Source of the DNA: Brachionus rotundiformis
Lineage: Eukaryota; Rotifera; Eurotatoria; Ploima; Brachionidae
Reading direction: 5' to 3'
NCBI GenBank assembly: GCA_016802295.1
Contig: JAESIW010000109.1
Coordinates: 4,519-53,938, forward strand
Length of the DNA stretch: 49,420 bases
In this document: positions 19,012-28,879 of the stretch, one piece after another
Numbering within the stretch: position 1 is the stretch's first letter
Layout: every line of letters begins with the position of its first letter
Notes under the pieces: model-generated
What the model saw: only the letters and a program-made list of their open reading frames with translations
What the model was told of the DNA's origin: nothing
Databases searched by the model: none
Position numbers and translations under genes: made by a program

Positions 19012-21345
19012 AAAAAAATTTATTATATTTACAATAAAAATTATCTAATCATATATTTTTATGTTATTATTTTAATAATGACGAAGAATTTAGAAATGAA
19101 ATTGTACAAAAAAAAACAAGCTTTAAAATTTGGAATTTTATTAGTTTTAGTTATTTTATTAATAGTAAAATACTCTGGACACATTAAACTAAATGAGTAT
19201 AACGATAAAGAGTTTTCGAACAAAAAATGGATTGTGGTTACTTCTGTTTCATTGCCAACAGAGCAGTGCAAAAAACTTTGCCAAATTAGTGGATTTAAAT
19301 TGTTGGTAATTGGAGATAAAAAAACACCACCAGAATGGAGTTTGGAAAATGCCATTTTTCTCAGTGTTTATGATCAGGAGGGTTTAAATTTAAAAACTTT
19401 TACAACAACACCATTTAATTCATATACTAGAAAAAATATTGGTTATTTGTATGCCATAAAGCATGGTGCCGAGTTTATCTATGACACTGATGACGACAAT
19501 GCACCCACTGTCAATCTAGATGAGTATTTTAATTTTGAAAATACTCAACACGGACTCATTTATGATTGTTCAGTTGCTGACCGTGTCATAAATCCTTATG
19601 CACATTTTGGTCAAGCGCAAATATGGCCAAGAGGATATCCCTTGAGTCAAATAAACACTATCTTTAATAACAGCTATGTGTGTGGCTTACAAAGGACATC
19701 TATTGTTCAACAAGGTGTTGTGAATGGCGATCCGGATGTGGATGCCATCTTTCGTTTGACCAAAAACATGCAGTATAGAAAAATTGATTTGTCATTTGAC
19801 CAAAGCTCGCCATCTTTTCAAATTCCATTGTACAAAATGTCGCCTTACAACTCTCAAAATACTCTGATAAGCTATTCAGGTTTTTGGAGTTTGTATTTGC
19901 CACATAGTGTTGAGTTTAGGCTGACTGACATTTGGCGATCGTACTGGGCACAAAGGCTCATGTGGCTAATAAATGAAACAGTTAGTTTTAATGGTCCAAA
20001 TGCCTATCAAATAAGAAATGCCCACAATTATATGAGCGATTTTGAACAAGAAAAGTCCATGTATTCCAAGACTGAGCGATTGGTTGATTTTTTGTTCAAG
20101 TGGCGATGCCAGCACTCAAAGTTTTTCTCTTGTATGATTCAGTTGACACGTGACATGGCCAGTGAGAATTTTTGGCAAAAGAGTGAAATAAAATCAATGA
20201 AAAATTGGATTCATGATCTTGTTTTGGTCGGCTACAAAGAACCACTAATTGTCAACTTTGAAAACACCAAAGTTCCTAGTATTCAGCAAAAGTGTGAGCA
20301 TAAAATGGGAAATTTTGATCAAACAAAAATTAGATATACACCAAATTTTCAGCTTTCATTGGATGAAATAAACATTGGTGAGCAGATTAACAATTATTTG
20401 CCAAAAAAAATAGACTTTTTTGACAATTTGTGTCACAACTACGGAATTACATTGAATCACACTTATAGCAGAGAAAAAAATCCACTCAAAACCAACATAA
20501 CCATACTGGTCACATTTAACAGAGCTCCCATTGAGCAAAACATACTTTTGCTTGACATGTTGTATGGTTACCATTTTCAAAATGTTATATTTTGTGGCTC
20601 AAATCTTGTAAATAAATTGAGCTCACACAGAGGGGTTAATAAGAAATTTGATTCTTTTACGTTCATAGAAATGGTCAATTTTGGCATTGGTGAGTATCAC
20701 TATTTCTGTGCCAATAAAGTAATCGAAATGGGACTAAAAACAAATGGTATTTTGCTTTTAAGTGATGATGTTCTGCTCAAATTTTGGAATTTGAAAAACT
20801 TTGACCAACAGAGAGTTTGGTTTCCATATGATTTAAAGCTAGATATTAAAATGTTGCCAAATTCGAGTATTAAATGGTACCATTGGCCAAACATAAAAAA
20901 TGTAATCAATTTGTGGCAATATTTCAAATCATTTAAAGACAATGGTTCACTTGAGTCAAGCATCATAAATGAATTTTTGATTCAAATACAACAAAACCAA
21001 CACCAAGTAGACACTATTACCAAAGTAAAATTTTGCAGATCAGACTTATTCTACTTGCCAAAAAGCAAATTTAAAAAAAGCTACTACTTATTCAACAAGT
21101 TTCGTGAATACAACATTTTTCTTGAACTTGCAGTTCCAATTGTCTTGGCTGGAATAGAAATGAACCAAAATGTCCAAATTATAAATGGATATTATGAAAA
21201 GAGAAATAGTTCCGTTGAATTGGACGTTTTTTATCCAAAATCTGATTTTATTCATCCTTTCAAGTTAAGTAAACTAGACAAAAATAATTTTGGACTCAAG
21301 TACTGTCATTATTACATCAACGATCTATTAAATTATCTAAAAATT
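19012..21345. repeat. Right arm of the inverted duplication
   Basis: Reverse-complement partner of about 9905-12248, separated from it by roughly 6.8 kb. The leader TTATTATATTTACAATAAAA upstream of the start codon is shared. After the last shared codons (YINDLLNYL) the sequences diverge. Confidence 0.9.
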
Positions 21346-21360
21346 ATTAATAATTATTAA
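19078..21360 (+). CDS. STELLO/DUF288 glycosyltransferase-like protein, copy 2
   Basis: An intact 760-residue frame, identical to copy 1 except N for K at residue 42 and six extra carboxyl residues (KIINNY), because TTATAA in copy 1 reads CTAAAA here. It has the same single membrane anchor near residues 17-31, cytosolic basic start and YDTDDDN motif. It is transcribed divergently from copy 1, with start codons facing each other across 6.9 kb. AATAAA at 21363-21368, three bases past the stop, is a likely poly(A) signal. Near identity between the copies points to a recent duplication, ongoing gene conversion or an assembly artefact. The animal function of the family is unknown; a Golgi glycosyltransferase is inferred. 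Confidence 0.8.
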   Translation: MTKNLEMKLYKKKQALKFGILLVLVILLIVKYSGHIKLNEYNDKEFSNKKWIVVTSVSLPTEQCKKLCQISGFKLLVIGDKKTPPEWSLENAIFLSVYDQEGLNLKTFTTTPFNSYTRKNIGYLYAIKHGAEFIYDTDDDNAPTVNLDEYFNFENTQHGLIYDCSVADRVINPYAHFGQAQIWPRGYPLSQINTIFNNSYVCGLQRTSIVQQGVVNGDPDVDAIFRLTKNMQYRKIDLSFDQSSPSFQIPLYKMSPYNSQNTLISYSGFWSLYLPHSVEFRLTDIWRSYWAQRLMWLINETVSFNGPNAYQIRNAHNYMSDFEQEKSMYSKTERLVDFLFKWRCQHSKFFSCMIQLTRDMASENFWQKSEIKSMKNWIHDLVLVGYKEPLIVNFENTKVPSIQQKCEHKMGNFDQTKIRYTPNFQLSLDEINIGEQINNYLPKKIDFFDNLCHNYGITLNHTYSREKNPLKTNITILVTFNRAPIEQNILLLDMLYGYHFQNVIFCGSNLVNKLSSHRGVNKKFDSFTFIEMVNFGIGEYHYFCANKVIEMGLKTNGILLLSDDVLLKFWNLKNFDQQRVWFPYDLKLDIKMLPNSSIKWYHWPNIKNVINLWQYFKSFKDNGSLESSIINEFLIQIQQNQHQVDTITKVKFCRSDLFYLPKSKFKKSYYLFNKFREYNIFLELAVPIVLAGIEMNQNVQIINGYYEKRNSSVELDVFYPKSDFIHPFKLSKLDKNNFGLKYCHYYINDLLNYLKIINNY

Positions 21361-21506
21361 TAAATAAAGTATATATTAAAGAATTTTAAATTTTATTCTT
21401 TAAATAATCAAACACTTAATCTTGAAAATAAATAATTACAAAATCAATTCATGAATTTAAATATTGAAAGTTGAATAATAAATTATTACAAACTATTTTT
21501 TTTATT

Positions 21507-21700
21507 AATGACTTTATTTAATTACATCATTATTATTGTTTCTAATTATTTTGCCAGAGAATGCCAACATAGTAAAATTTTTTAATACTAAAAGCATTAG
21601 AAGTTTCTCTTTGATCACACTATCATGAGTTTAAAAGTGATCTTGATTATAGATAATAGATTTTTGTTAGTTAAATTGGTAAGAATAGTAATTGTAATGA
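21507..21700. repeat. Dispersed repeat, copy at 21.5 kb
   Basis: Contains TTGCCAGAGAATGCCAACAT (21551-21570) and TTTGATCACACTATCATGAG (21610-21629). Both resemble blocks at 6126-6470, where they occur in the reverse order. Non-coding and AT-rich. Confidence 0.5.
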
Positions 21701-21866
21701 AAAATAAAAAATATTGATTGAATAATTTTTTAATACATCAAAAATTATTTATAAAAAGGATATCAAATATCTTAAATTTAGATATTAATTTTAATAAAAA
21801 TTAGTCCTATATAATTCACAAAAATGTAAAAAAATAAATGCATCTTTGATTAAAAATGTATGTTTT

Positions 21867-22307
21867 TTAATTTTTTCCGGTGGAACCAAAGCCGCCCTCT
21901 CCACGCACTGTATCATTCAAACTGGTGCACTCTTCTATCCTCGGGTAAGCAATACGCTCACAAATCAGCTGTGCAATTCGGTCTCCTTTCTTAATGTGAA
22001 AAAATTCCTTGCCAAAATTGAACAAAATTACACCAACATTGCCACGATAGTCCCGGTCGATAACACCAGCTCCGACATCTATGAAATTTTTATGCGCCAA
22101 GCCTGAGCGTGGCGCTATTCTTCCATAGCATCCTTCCGGAATGGCAATCTGTAAATCTGTCATTGCCAAAACCTTGCCTGACGGCTGCACTTCATAGTCA
22201 TATGCACTGCACAGATCAAAACCTGCTGCGTCTGGTGAGCCTTTGGAAGGCGCAGAGGCGTTCTCTGATAGCCTCACAAAACGCAGTACCTCTTCTGGAA
22301 ATTTCAT
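21867..22307 (-). CDS. DUT: dUTP diphosphatase
   Basis: Single exon, 146 residues, the usual length of the trimeric dUTPase core. It hydrolyses dUTP to dUMP and pyrophosphate, keeping uracil out of DNA and feeding thymidylate synthesis. All five family motifs are present in order: DAAGFDLCSA (26-35), PRSGLA (66-71), GVIDRDYRGNVGV (81-93, with the catalytic Asp), GDRIAQLI (108-115) and RGEGGFGSTG (135-144, the P-loop-like carboxyl arm). There is no targeting extension, so a cytosolic/nuclear form is expected. The start is the only ATG before motif 1. It lies 128 bp downstream of the sororin-like gene on the same strand. Confidence 0.95.
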   Translation of the reverse strand: MKFPEEVLRFVRLSENASAPSKGSPDAAGFDLCSAYDYEVQPSGKVLAMTDLQIAIPEGCYGRIAPRSGLAHKNFIDVGAGVIDRDYRGNVGVILFNFGKEFFHIKKGDRIAQLICERIAYPRIEECTSLNDTVRGEGGFGSTGKN

Positions 22308-22435
22308 TTTAAATTTACAAATTTACAAAATTTTATTGCGGATTTTGTTTAATTGTTAAATTAAAGAAAAAAAAAATTTATTTTTATACACAAAATAAGT
22401 AAATGTTAAACAATAAACTAAGTGCTTAATGGTGC

Positions 22436-22951
22436 TTAATAATCTTTCTGAACAGTCTCGACAATCAGCTTGTAGTTTTTGATTTCATTGTATTCACGCA
22501 TTGCTTCTGGTAAAAGAGCTTCTTCTTCTTGGCGTATTTTCTTTGCCTCGCGCTCATGTTTGGACATCTTGGCTGGTTTTTTTTTTCCAGTGCGCTTTCT
22601 TTTGCCCTTGTTGACCAGCTGAAATAAGTCATGGTCGCTCATCTCGTCCTCATTAAATATGTCATAGATGGACAATTTTGGATCAGCGGCCAACTGGTTT
22701 GTCTTGTTGGCCAAAGGTCGTTTGCTCCTGGTGCTCTTGGACACATCTGTCTGTGCAGGAACCAATTTGGATATTTTGATGGATGAACTTCCCAGTGAGT
22801 CAAATGAAACCAGCTTTTCGACATATTCAGGCTTTCTGTTTTTAAAAATGGAGTCTATGAAATGGTTGTTTTCCTTATTGATGGCATCGTCTTCCAAATC
22901 TGAGCACTCTGGTGATTTTAAGTAGCGCGCTTTTCGCGTTCGCGAGGACAT
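22436..22951 (-). CDS. Probable sororin (cohesin-protection factor)
   Basis: 171 residues, low complexity apart from both ends. A KEN box (NKENN, 26-28) near the amino end would make it an APC/C-Cdh1 substrate. A lysine/arginine-rich block (GKRKRTGKKKPAKM, 116-129) precedes the carboxyl segment MREYNEIKNYKLIVE (151-165), which resembles the conserved sororin terminus (F-x-E-I/A-E-x-F-x-L-x-V-E). The order KEN box, basic block, terminal motif is that of vertebrate sororin (CDCA5), which counters Wapl and stabilises sister-chromatid cohesion. No clear FGF (Pds5-binding) motif is visible, and vertebrate sororin is longer (about 250). Assignment rests on short motifs and could be wrong. Confidence 0.55.
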   Translation of the reverse strand: MSSRTRKARYLKSPECSDLEDDAINKENNHFIDSIFKNRKPEYVEKLVSFDSLGSSSIKISKLVPAQTDVSKSTRSKRPLANKTNQLAADPKLSIYDIFNEDEMSDHDLFQLVNKGKRKRTGKKKPAKMSKHEREAKKIRQEEEALLPEAMREYNEIKNYKLIVETVQKDY

Positions 22952-22959
22952 GGTTAAAT

Positions 22960-25026
22960 AGCGCCTGTTAATAACAAATTTATTTTTGATTTTTTTGTAT
23001 TTTAAATATGTGCAAATATTCTATTAAAATGGGGGATTATATTTTTTTTTATTTGGCAAAGATAGTATTACAATTTATTAATGTAATAGAGCTTGAGTGA
23101 ATTTGGTAAAAATTAACACATAGCAGACTTTTTGAGCTCAATTTTACATATTTTTTCCAGACCAGAAGCAAAAATATATTTTTTTTTTATTTATTACCAT
23201 GGATAATAATAAGATAATTAAAAATATTTTTAAAATTTATCATATTTTAAGCTTTTGAATTATTTCGCCGAGTAAAATAAAAAATTAAATTTTAGAGAAT
23301 ATAGTGCTTAAATTATTTTTGATCAAGTAATGAATTATAAAATAGCTATGTTTAATTATTATATTATTCTATTATATTAATATTATCGTCAATAATAAGC
23401 TTTATTTAACCAGATTATCTTGATGATTATAATTCTTGTAATTTATAATAGAGACACCTAAATCTTTTTCGTCTGGTATCTCTTCTAGGAAATGAGATGC
23501 CATTAGGAGACCGAAGTCTTTGTGAAGTTGTAGCGATCCTATACAGTATCAACATTTTTCGCCTTTCGTATTCATATCACAGGAACCAGTTCCTAACTAG
23601 GATCTTGTAAAAACTTTCAGGAGTTTCAGTAATAGAGTTAAAAATTTAACAGTCTAAATTTTTCTACTTTTTTGTTTTTTTTTGTAAACATGCATGGTAT
23701 TTAAAGAAGCTCAGTAGTGTCGAAACGTTTGTTGATAATTGGGAGAGTTTTGTCATATCGTCAACGTTTCTTCGTCAAATTTAAAAAAAAATAAATTCTT
23801 TAAAATTTTTTTTAAGATCCAGAAGCCAAAAGATTAAGAAGTCGAAAATTTTTATTTATAGTTTTATAATTTTATTTGTTATTTTGTATGATAATCTGTT
23901 GGACTCATTTTTATTTTCTTGAAATACAATTAATAAAAATTATTTTTGAATTGCAAAGAATTTAGTAAGATCCTATAAAATCCTATCAACTTTTGAGAAC
24001 TCTAGGAAATTTTGAGCTTGTTAATAAAATTGTCCAGAAGAGATCCGATATCCAGTCAGTCAGGAATCCTGATAAGATCCTGATTAAGATCTAGACGGGA
24101 ATAGGTTCCTGGGATGTTACTTTATCAATAAACTCTGATGGACTTGTGGCCATGCTATTTATTAGAAATTAATTTGTATTCTAGTAAATGGATCGTTACT
24201 TCGTCCTATAGCAAAAAATTAAGGTAAAAAATTTAAAACCGAATGATAGATTCAATACAAAAAAAATTATCTTTTTTTTTGAAATTTAGTAAATGCTAAT
24301 TTTAGAAAATTAAAATTTTATATTTTTAGCAAAATATAAAATTTTAATAATTATATCATGGAACGCACTATAAAAAGTAAAAAAAAAAATTATACATATA
24401 TTATATTGTATTAATATAAAAGTAAGAAAAATATATAATATAATAAAATTTTAAAATAAACTAATTGATAGAAATATATATCATTGTATTCAAATTTTCA
24501 TATGAAAATTTTTTAAAAGATAGAAAATTTATATTTGTATTAAATTGTTTAGAAAAATTAATTATTTTGAGCACGGTCTTTTTGTGAGGATTTTTAGTTT
24601 TAGCCCAATCAATAACATAAATTAAATCAATTATATCGCTTGGTAAAATCATCTAAGACATTAATTTGTTTTGCCAAGATTTACAAGTCAAATTTTTGTA
24701 GTTTGACAAATCAGAACATTATTTCTAACCAACTAGACTAAAATAATCAAAATATGATTACTGCTCTATTTAAAAATGATAAAATTTAGTTAAGACAAAT
24801 ACTCAAACATTATAAAATTTTGAAAAAATTATTATCAATAATAAAAAAATATAATAAAAAATTCAAAATTTGGATTATTTTGATTAATGGTTTAAATCTT
24901 TCGCAGTAAATTCTTTTTTTAGGTAAAAAAAAAACTTAATTAAATCGGAGACAGTTTATTAAAATTAATTATTAAATACTCAGATAAAGTCATTGTAAAA
25001 TCAATTTTTTGTGAATTGATTTTACG
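22960..25026. other. Intergenic region upstream of WDR44
   Basis: Mostly AT-rich. The stretch 23460-24110 is less AT-rich and has internally similar GATCCT/GATCTTG phrases and paired AACGTTT blocks (GTCGAAACGTTTGTTG near 23719, GTCAACGTTTCTTCGTC near 23760), suggesting old repeat material that I cannot classify. A 63-codon reverse frame at 24461-24652 has no recognisable feature and is not called as a gene. Confidence 0.4.
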
Positions 25027-28000
25027 ATGAGTGAGGATGAATTTTACGATGCTGAAACAAGTCCAAGTGATTCGGACCATTCCATAGACTCAATTGATCT
25101 CGATTTTAGAGATCAGCGCTCTAAGCAGATGGAAAAAATGCGCAAAAGAGAACTGGAAATGGAAAAAATTGGTCAGATTGATCAGTCCAAGATGCAAGAC
25201 TTGATCTCAAATCATGATAGAATGCTTCGATTCAGACAAATGATAGACACTGTAGACCAGGAAAGGGATCGCTTGTCGACCTCAACCCAAGAGGAAGAGT
25301 CCGAGATCGACTCCAAGAACCCCAAGTCAAAAGCTCTTGGAAATCACAACAACTCAAAATTGGATGAAGAGTTCATAAATCCTATGGATAAGCAAATTTT
25401 GTACCAGATATCCAGCAACAATGCTTGCGACACTGATTCGGACTTGTTCAACTCTGAAGATGAGCTGGCCACTGATGATATAAGTCTGAATGAAAGTGAT
25501 ATGCATCAGACATTTGACGAAGGAGATCAAATGGAATCGAAAAGCCTTTCGAGTCACGTGATCAATCGCAAGAGCTTTGATACAACCAGTGTCAGACTAA
25601 GTACCAATGGCAAAGTGTCGGTAAAACCAACTTTAAAGACAAATCGTCTTCGTAGAGTAATAAGCAAGTTTGTCAGATCAAAAAAGCATGATGCGAACAG
25701 TTCTGAGTCTGACGATTCAGAAAGTGATCAGGTGACCAATATAAACGAGTCATCCAAAATGGTAAAATACAAGTCATCAGCTCACCATATGAACGAGTTT
25801 GAACGAACACATATCATCCAAGTTTTGAGCAGTGAGTCCAATTCAAACAGTCCTTCAATTGTTTGGTCGATTAAGTTTTCGCCATGTGGCAAGCTATTGG
25901 CCACGGCAGGAAAAGACAAGACATTAACAGTGTGGATACTTAGGTCATGTTTGGAGCAGTTTATTGAAGTGATTAAAAAAAATAATAATAATCAAGTTTG
26001 TTCGAGAGTAAATGGATTACTAGAGATCAATTCCCAAGAGGCTTTTGTCCCTAAGCCTTTCATGACTTACGATGGACACACTGAGGACATATTGGACATA
26101 TCATGGTCAAAAGTAAGAAAAAAAGCTCTTATTAAATAATAATTAGAGGGCGGGAATTTTTTTTTTATTAATTTATTAATTTAAATTAGTGAAAAAAATT
26201 AAGAGCTGTAATTTACAGTCTGAATGCTTTATTTTTATACCAAATCAAACATTTTCAAATATGCTAAAGAACAGGACAAAATATTTTTTTAAGCTCAATA
26301 TGATTCTGGGAATGCCATTAAGGGGCAAATTCTGCAGTAGTTATGAAAGGCCATCAATTAATTGGATAACAAAATAATTAAAATTTTTACTGACAAAAAT
26401 AACTATTTATTAATGACAATTTTTTGCAGCTGTTATAATCCACTAAGTATAAGAAAAGAAACTAAAAAGGTATTAAGTTGAATTAAGAGAGAGAACTATG
26501 TTTTGGGTAACTTTATGCTCGGAATCTGCTAATATTAGAAAATTTAGTCCTTTAATAAAAATAAATAAGATATAGAGACTGTTTCAATTCAGTCTCTCAC
26601 ACAGCTTCAAGATCGTCAATTAATTCTCCTTCCTCAAATTTGCCAGCAAAATTTTTATTACATTTTTATGTCTATTTGTGAAAAATTATTTATCATTGTT
26701 CCAAATTAGAAGCTGGAATAATAATAATAAACTACAACAGGTTAACTAGTAGGAGTTCCCATTTTAAAGACTCCTGAATCGTCTACTCTTTATTTCAACC
26801 ACTTTATTTAACAGAAAACATTCTCTGTAGCTAATCTTGATAGAGTGCTTTTCCAGGCGGAGCTTGTTTCCGCGAAAGCTACGCGCTAGTCCATCATCAA
26901 CTATAATAGAGCTCATCAGCTTTTTCGGATTGTGTCAGGCCACCTTACTTAGTCCGGTACTTATTTTGAAGTACTCAATTAAGTCACCTCTCTGTCTCCT
27001 TTCCTTTAGTGTTGTCAAGCTGGCTTTTTGACTCTGCATTCATACAACAAGTCTTTTATGGTCTTAACCAGTTTAGTTGCTCGTCTCTAAACACTTTCAG
27101 GTTAGAATGAATTTTAGTTTGTTTCAAGTTAGAAGGTTATTTTTGTCAGTCCTGTAACCCGTTAAAAATATTAGTTTAATCAAATTGGCTTATAAATGCT
27201 TGTTTTATGGAAGAGGTTCTACAACTATTTTAAATCCAATTTATTGGATTTAGATTGATTAATTCTTTGACAATTTAAACCGATAAATGAGTAAATTAAT
27301 GGTTTAAATAGTTGCTAGAGAAAGTGCTTTAGCTGCAGACTACCTAAGGTGAAGGCTAAACTTTAGACCCATGCCTGTAGTAATTTTCAAAATTACTACA
27401 GGCATGGGTCTTAACACTAAGGAAAGTTAAAATTTTTTCTGAAGTCAATTTTTTGGTAATTTCGTCTCTTTGTCAGAACACTTGTTTTCAGTCTTGGTCC
27501 TGCTTTGATCTCATTGCAACCATTTGATTATTTTTTTCAATAAATAGCTAATAATAATTGGTCACGTAAGCCCTGTTGATATGTTTTGCGCAAAAAGGTG
27601 AAAAATGGTCATCGTCATTGAAACCACTCCTTTTTCTATCAAAATTTTCACCAATTTTAGGTTTTGTGAAATTCAGTACAAAATGGCAAAAAGAACAGAA
27701 AAAAATGTAAAAAAATTGAACAACTTTTTTTCTAAAGGTTTAAACCTAATTCTGTAAATGCAGAATGTTGCAACATTCAAAGTTGCATCACATATCTATG
27801 TTTGCTAATTTTGCAGAGTTCAGCAGAAATTAAATTTCAATATAATCGAGTGCAGTGCATTTAGTAGAGATTTTGCACATCATTTGCAGACTTTTACAGA
27901 TTTCTTTTGTACTGGACTTCACAAAACGCCAATTTTAAAGATGATTCAATAAACAATTTGAAATAGAATAATAAATATCTTATCGTTTTTTTATATGTGT

Positions 28001-28879
28001 AGAAATTGAAAAGAATAGCCCAAAAATGAATCAATTTTTGTTTAGAATTTGTTTGTCCTTACAGCATCATCGGACAAAACATGCAGACTCTGGCATGTAT
28101 ACAAAACAGACTGTTTATGTGTATTCAACCATCAGTCCATAATATCCAGCATAAGCTTTCATCCCAAAGATGACAGATACTTTATAAGTGCATGTCTGGA
28201 CAGTAAATTAAGGCTTTGGAACATATCGGACAAAGTGGTTGTTCTTTGCAATGACATAAACAATCTTAACCGCTCTAGCTCCAATTTTATCACAGCTATT
28301 AATTTTTGCCAAAACGGCAAGCTAATTGCTGTGGGAACATTTGATGGAAAATGTATTCTGTACCACACTGAGCATCTCAAATACTATTCGCTCATAAATG
28401 TGCGCTCAACCAGAGGCCGCAATTCCAAAGGCAGCAAGATTACTGGGATCGAAAATCTTAACAATGACGAAAACAAGATCCTAATTACTTCAAACGATTC
28501 CAGAATTAGGCTCTATGATCTCAGAGACTTGTCCTTGGTCTGCAAATACAAAGGCTTTGCTAACTCAACTGTTCACATTAAAGCCTCACTAAGTCCTGAT
28601 GACAAGTTCATTTTGTGCGGAAGCAAGAACAAATGTGTCTACTTATGGAAAACCAACCAACACATGTCAATGATTACATCTGGTAGAAGAGACAGAAACA
28701 AAAATTGGGAACGAATACAGGCTCATAATACCATTGTTACGAGTGCTGTTTTTGCACCAAAGCCAAATTTAATAATTGGAATGAATGGCGAAAGTGACAA
28801 TAAAGCGAATAAGAATGTGCATGTGTTTGCCAGTGTTGCCGGATGTGATGGACTAGTTAAAATTTTTCAAAGCAGATAA
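25027..28879 (+). CDS. WDR44: WD repeat-containing protein 44 (Rab11-binding)
   Basis: Two exons, 25027-26112 and 28046-28879, joined in phase 0 (SWSK then NLFVLTASSDKTCRLW), giving 639 residues. Human WDR44 has about 913. The start MSEDEFYDAE resembles the FFAT-like ER-contact motif at the amino end of WDR44. The next ~270 residues are acidic and serine-rich, without the long proline-rich region of vertebrates. The beta-propeller begins at VWSIKFSPCGKLLATAGKDK. It continues through FMTYDGHTEDILDISWSK, KLRLWNI, KYYSLINVRSTRGRN, ILITSNDSRIRLYDLRDLSL and NTIVTSAVFAPKPN, all close to the family. WDR44 acts in Rab11-dependent recycling and tubular endosome/ER contacts. The 1.9 kb intron holds a LINE relic, a palindrome and a MITE. 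Confidence 0.92.
26820..27090 (-). mobile_element. LINE reverse transcriptase end in the WDR44 intron
   Basis: Reverse-strand reading gives RATKLVKTIKDLLYE, LKERRQRGDLIEYFKIST, GLSKVAW and FRGNKLRLEKHSI in order, with frame changes. This is the common carboxyl end of CR1/jockey-like reverse transcriptases. It is a decayed fragment, inserted antisense to WDR44. Confidence 0.7.
27365..27411. repeat. Perfect 23 bp inverted repeat (hairpin)
   Basis: AGACCCATGCCTGTAGTAAT and three more bases, one central base, then the exact reverse complement. It lies in the WDR44 intron. Its perfection in a decayed intron suggests recent origin or selection, but no RNA family was recognised. Confidence 0.85.
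27660..27928. mobile_element. MITE with 9 bp target duplication in the WDR44 intron
   Basis: A 269 bp element with CCAATTTTA on both sides (27651-27659 and 27929-27937). Inverted ends: GTTTTGTGAAATTCAGTAC on the left, and GTTTTGTGAAGTCCAGTAC as the reverse complement of the right (two mismatches); both continue AAAA. There is no coding sequence. Nine-base duplications occur in MULE and Merlin-type elements; the ends match neither of the two such elements elsewhere in the window. Confidence 0.8.

Noticed and set aside
24461..24652. 63-codon reverse frame upstream of WDR44
   Set aside because: AT-type composition (isoleucine, asparagine, lysine), no recognisable motif, and within chance length.
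24461..25026. Possible additional exon upstream of WDR44
   Set aside because: The EFYDAE start of WDR44 is already encoded at 25027 after an ATG, and no splice-compatible frame was seen.
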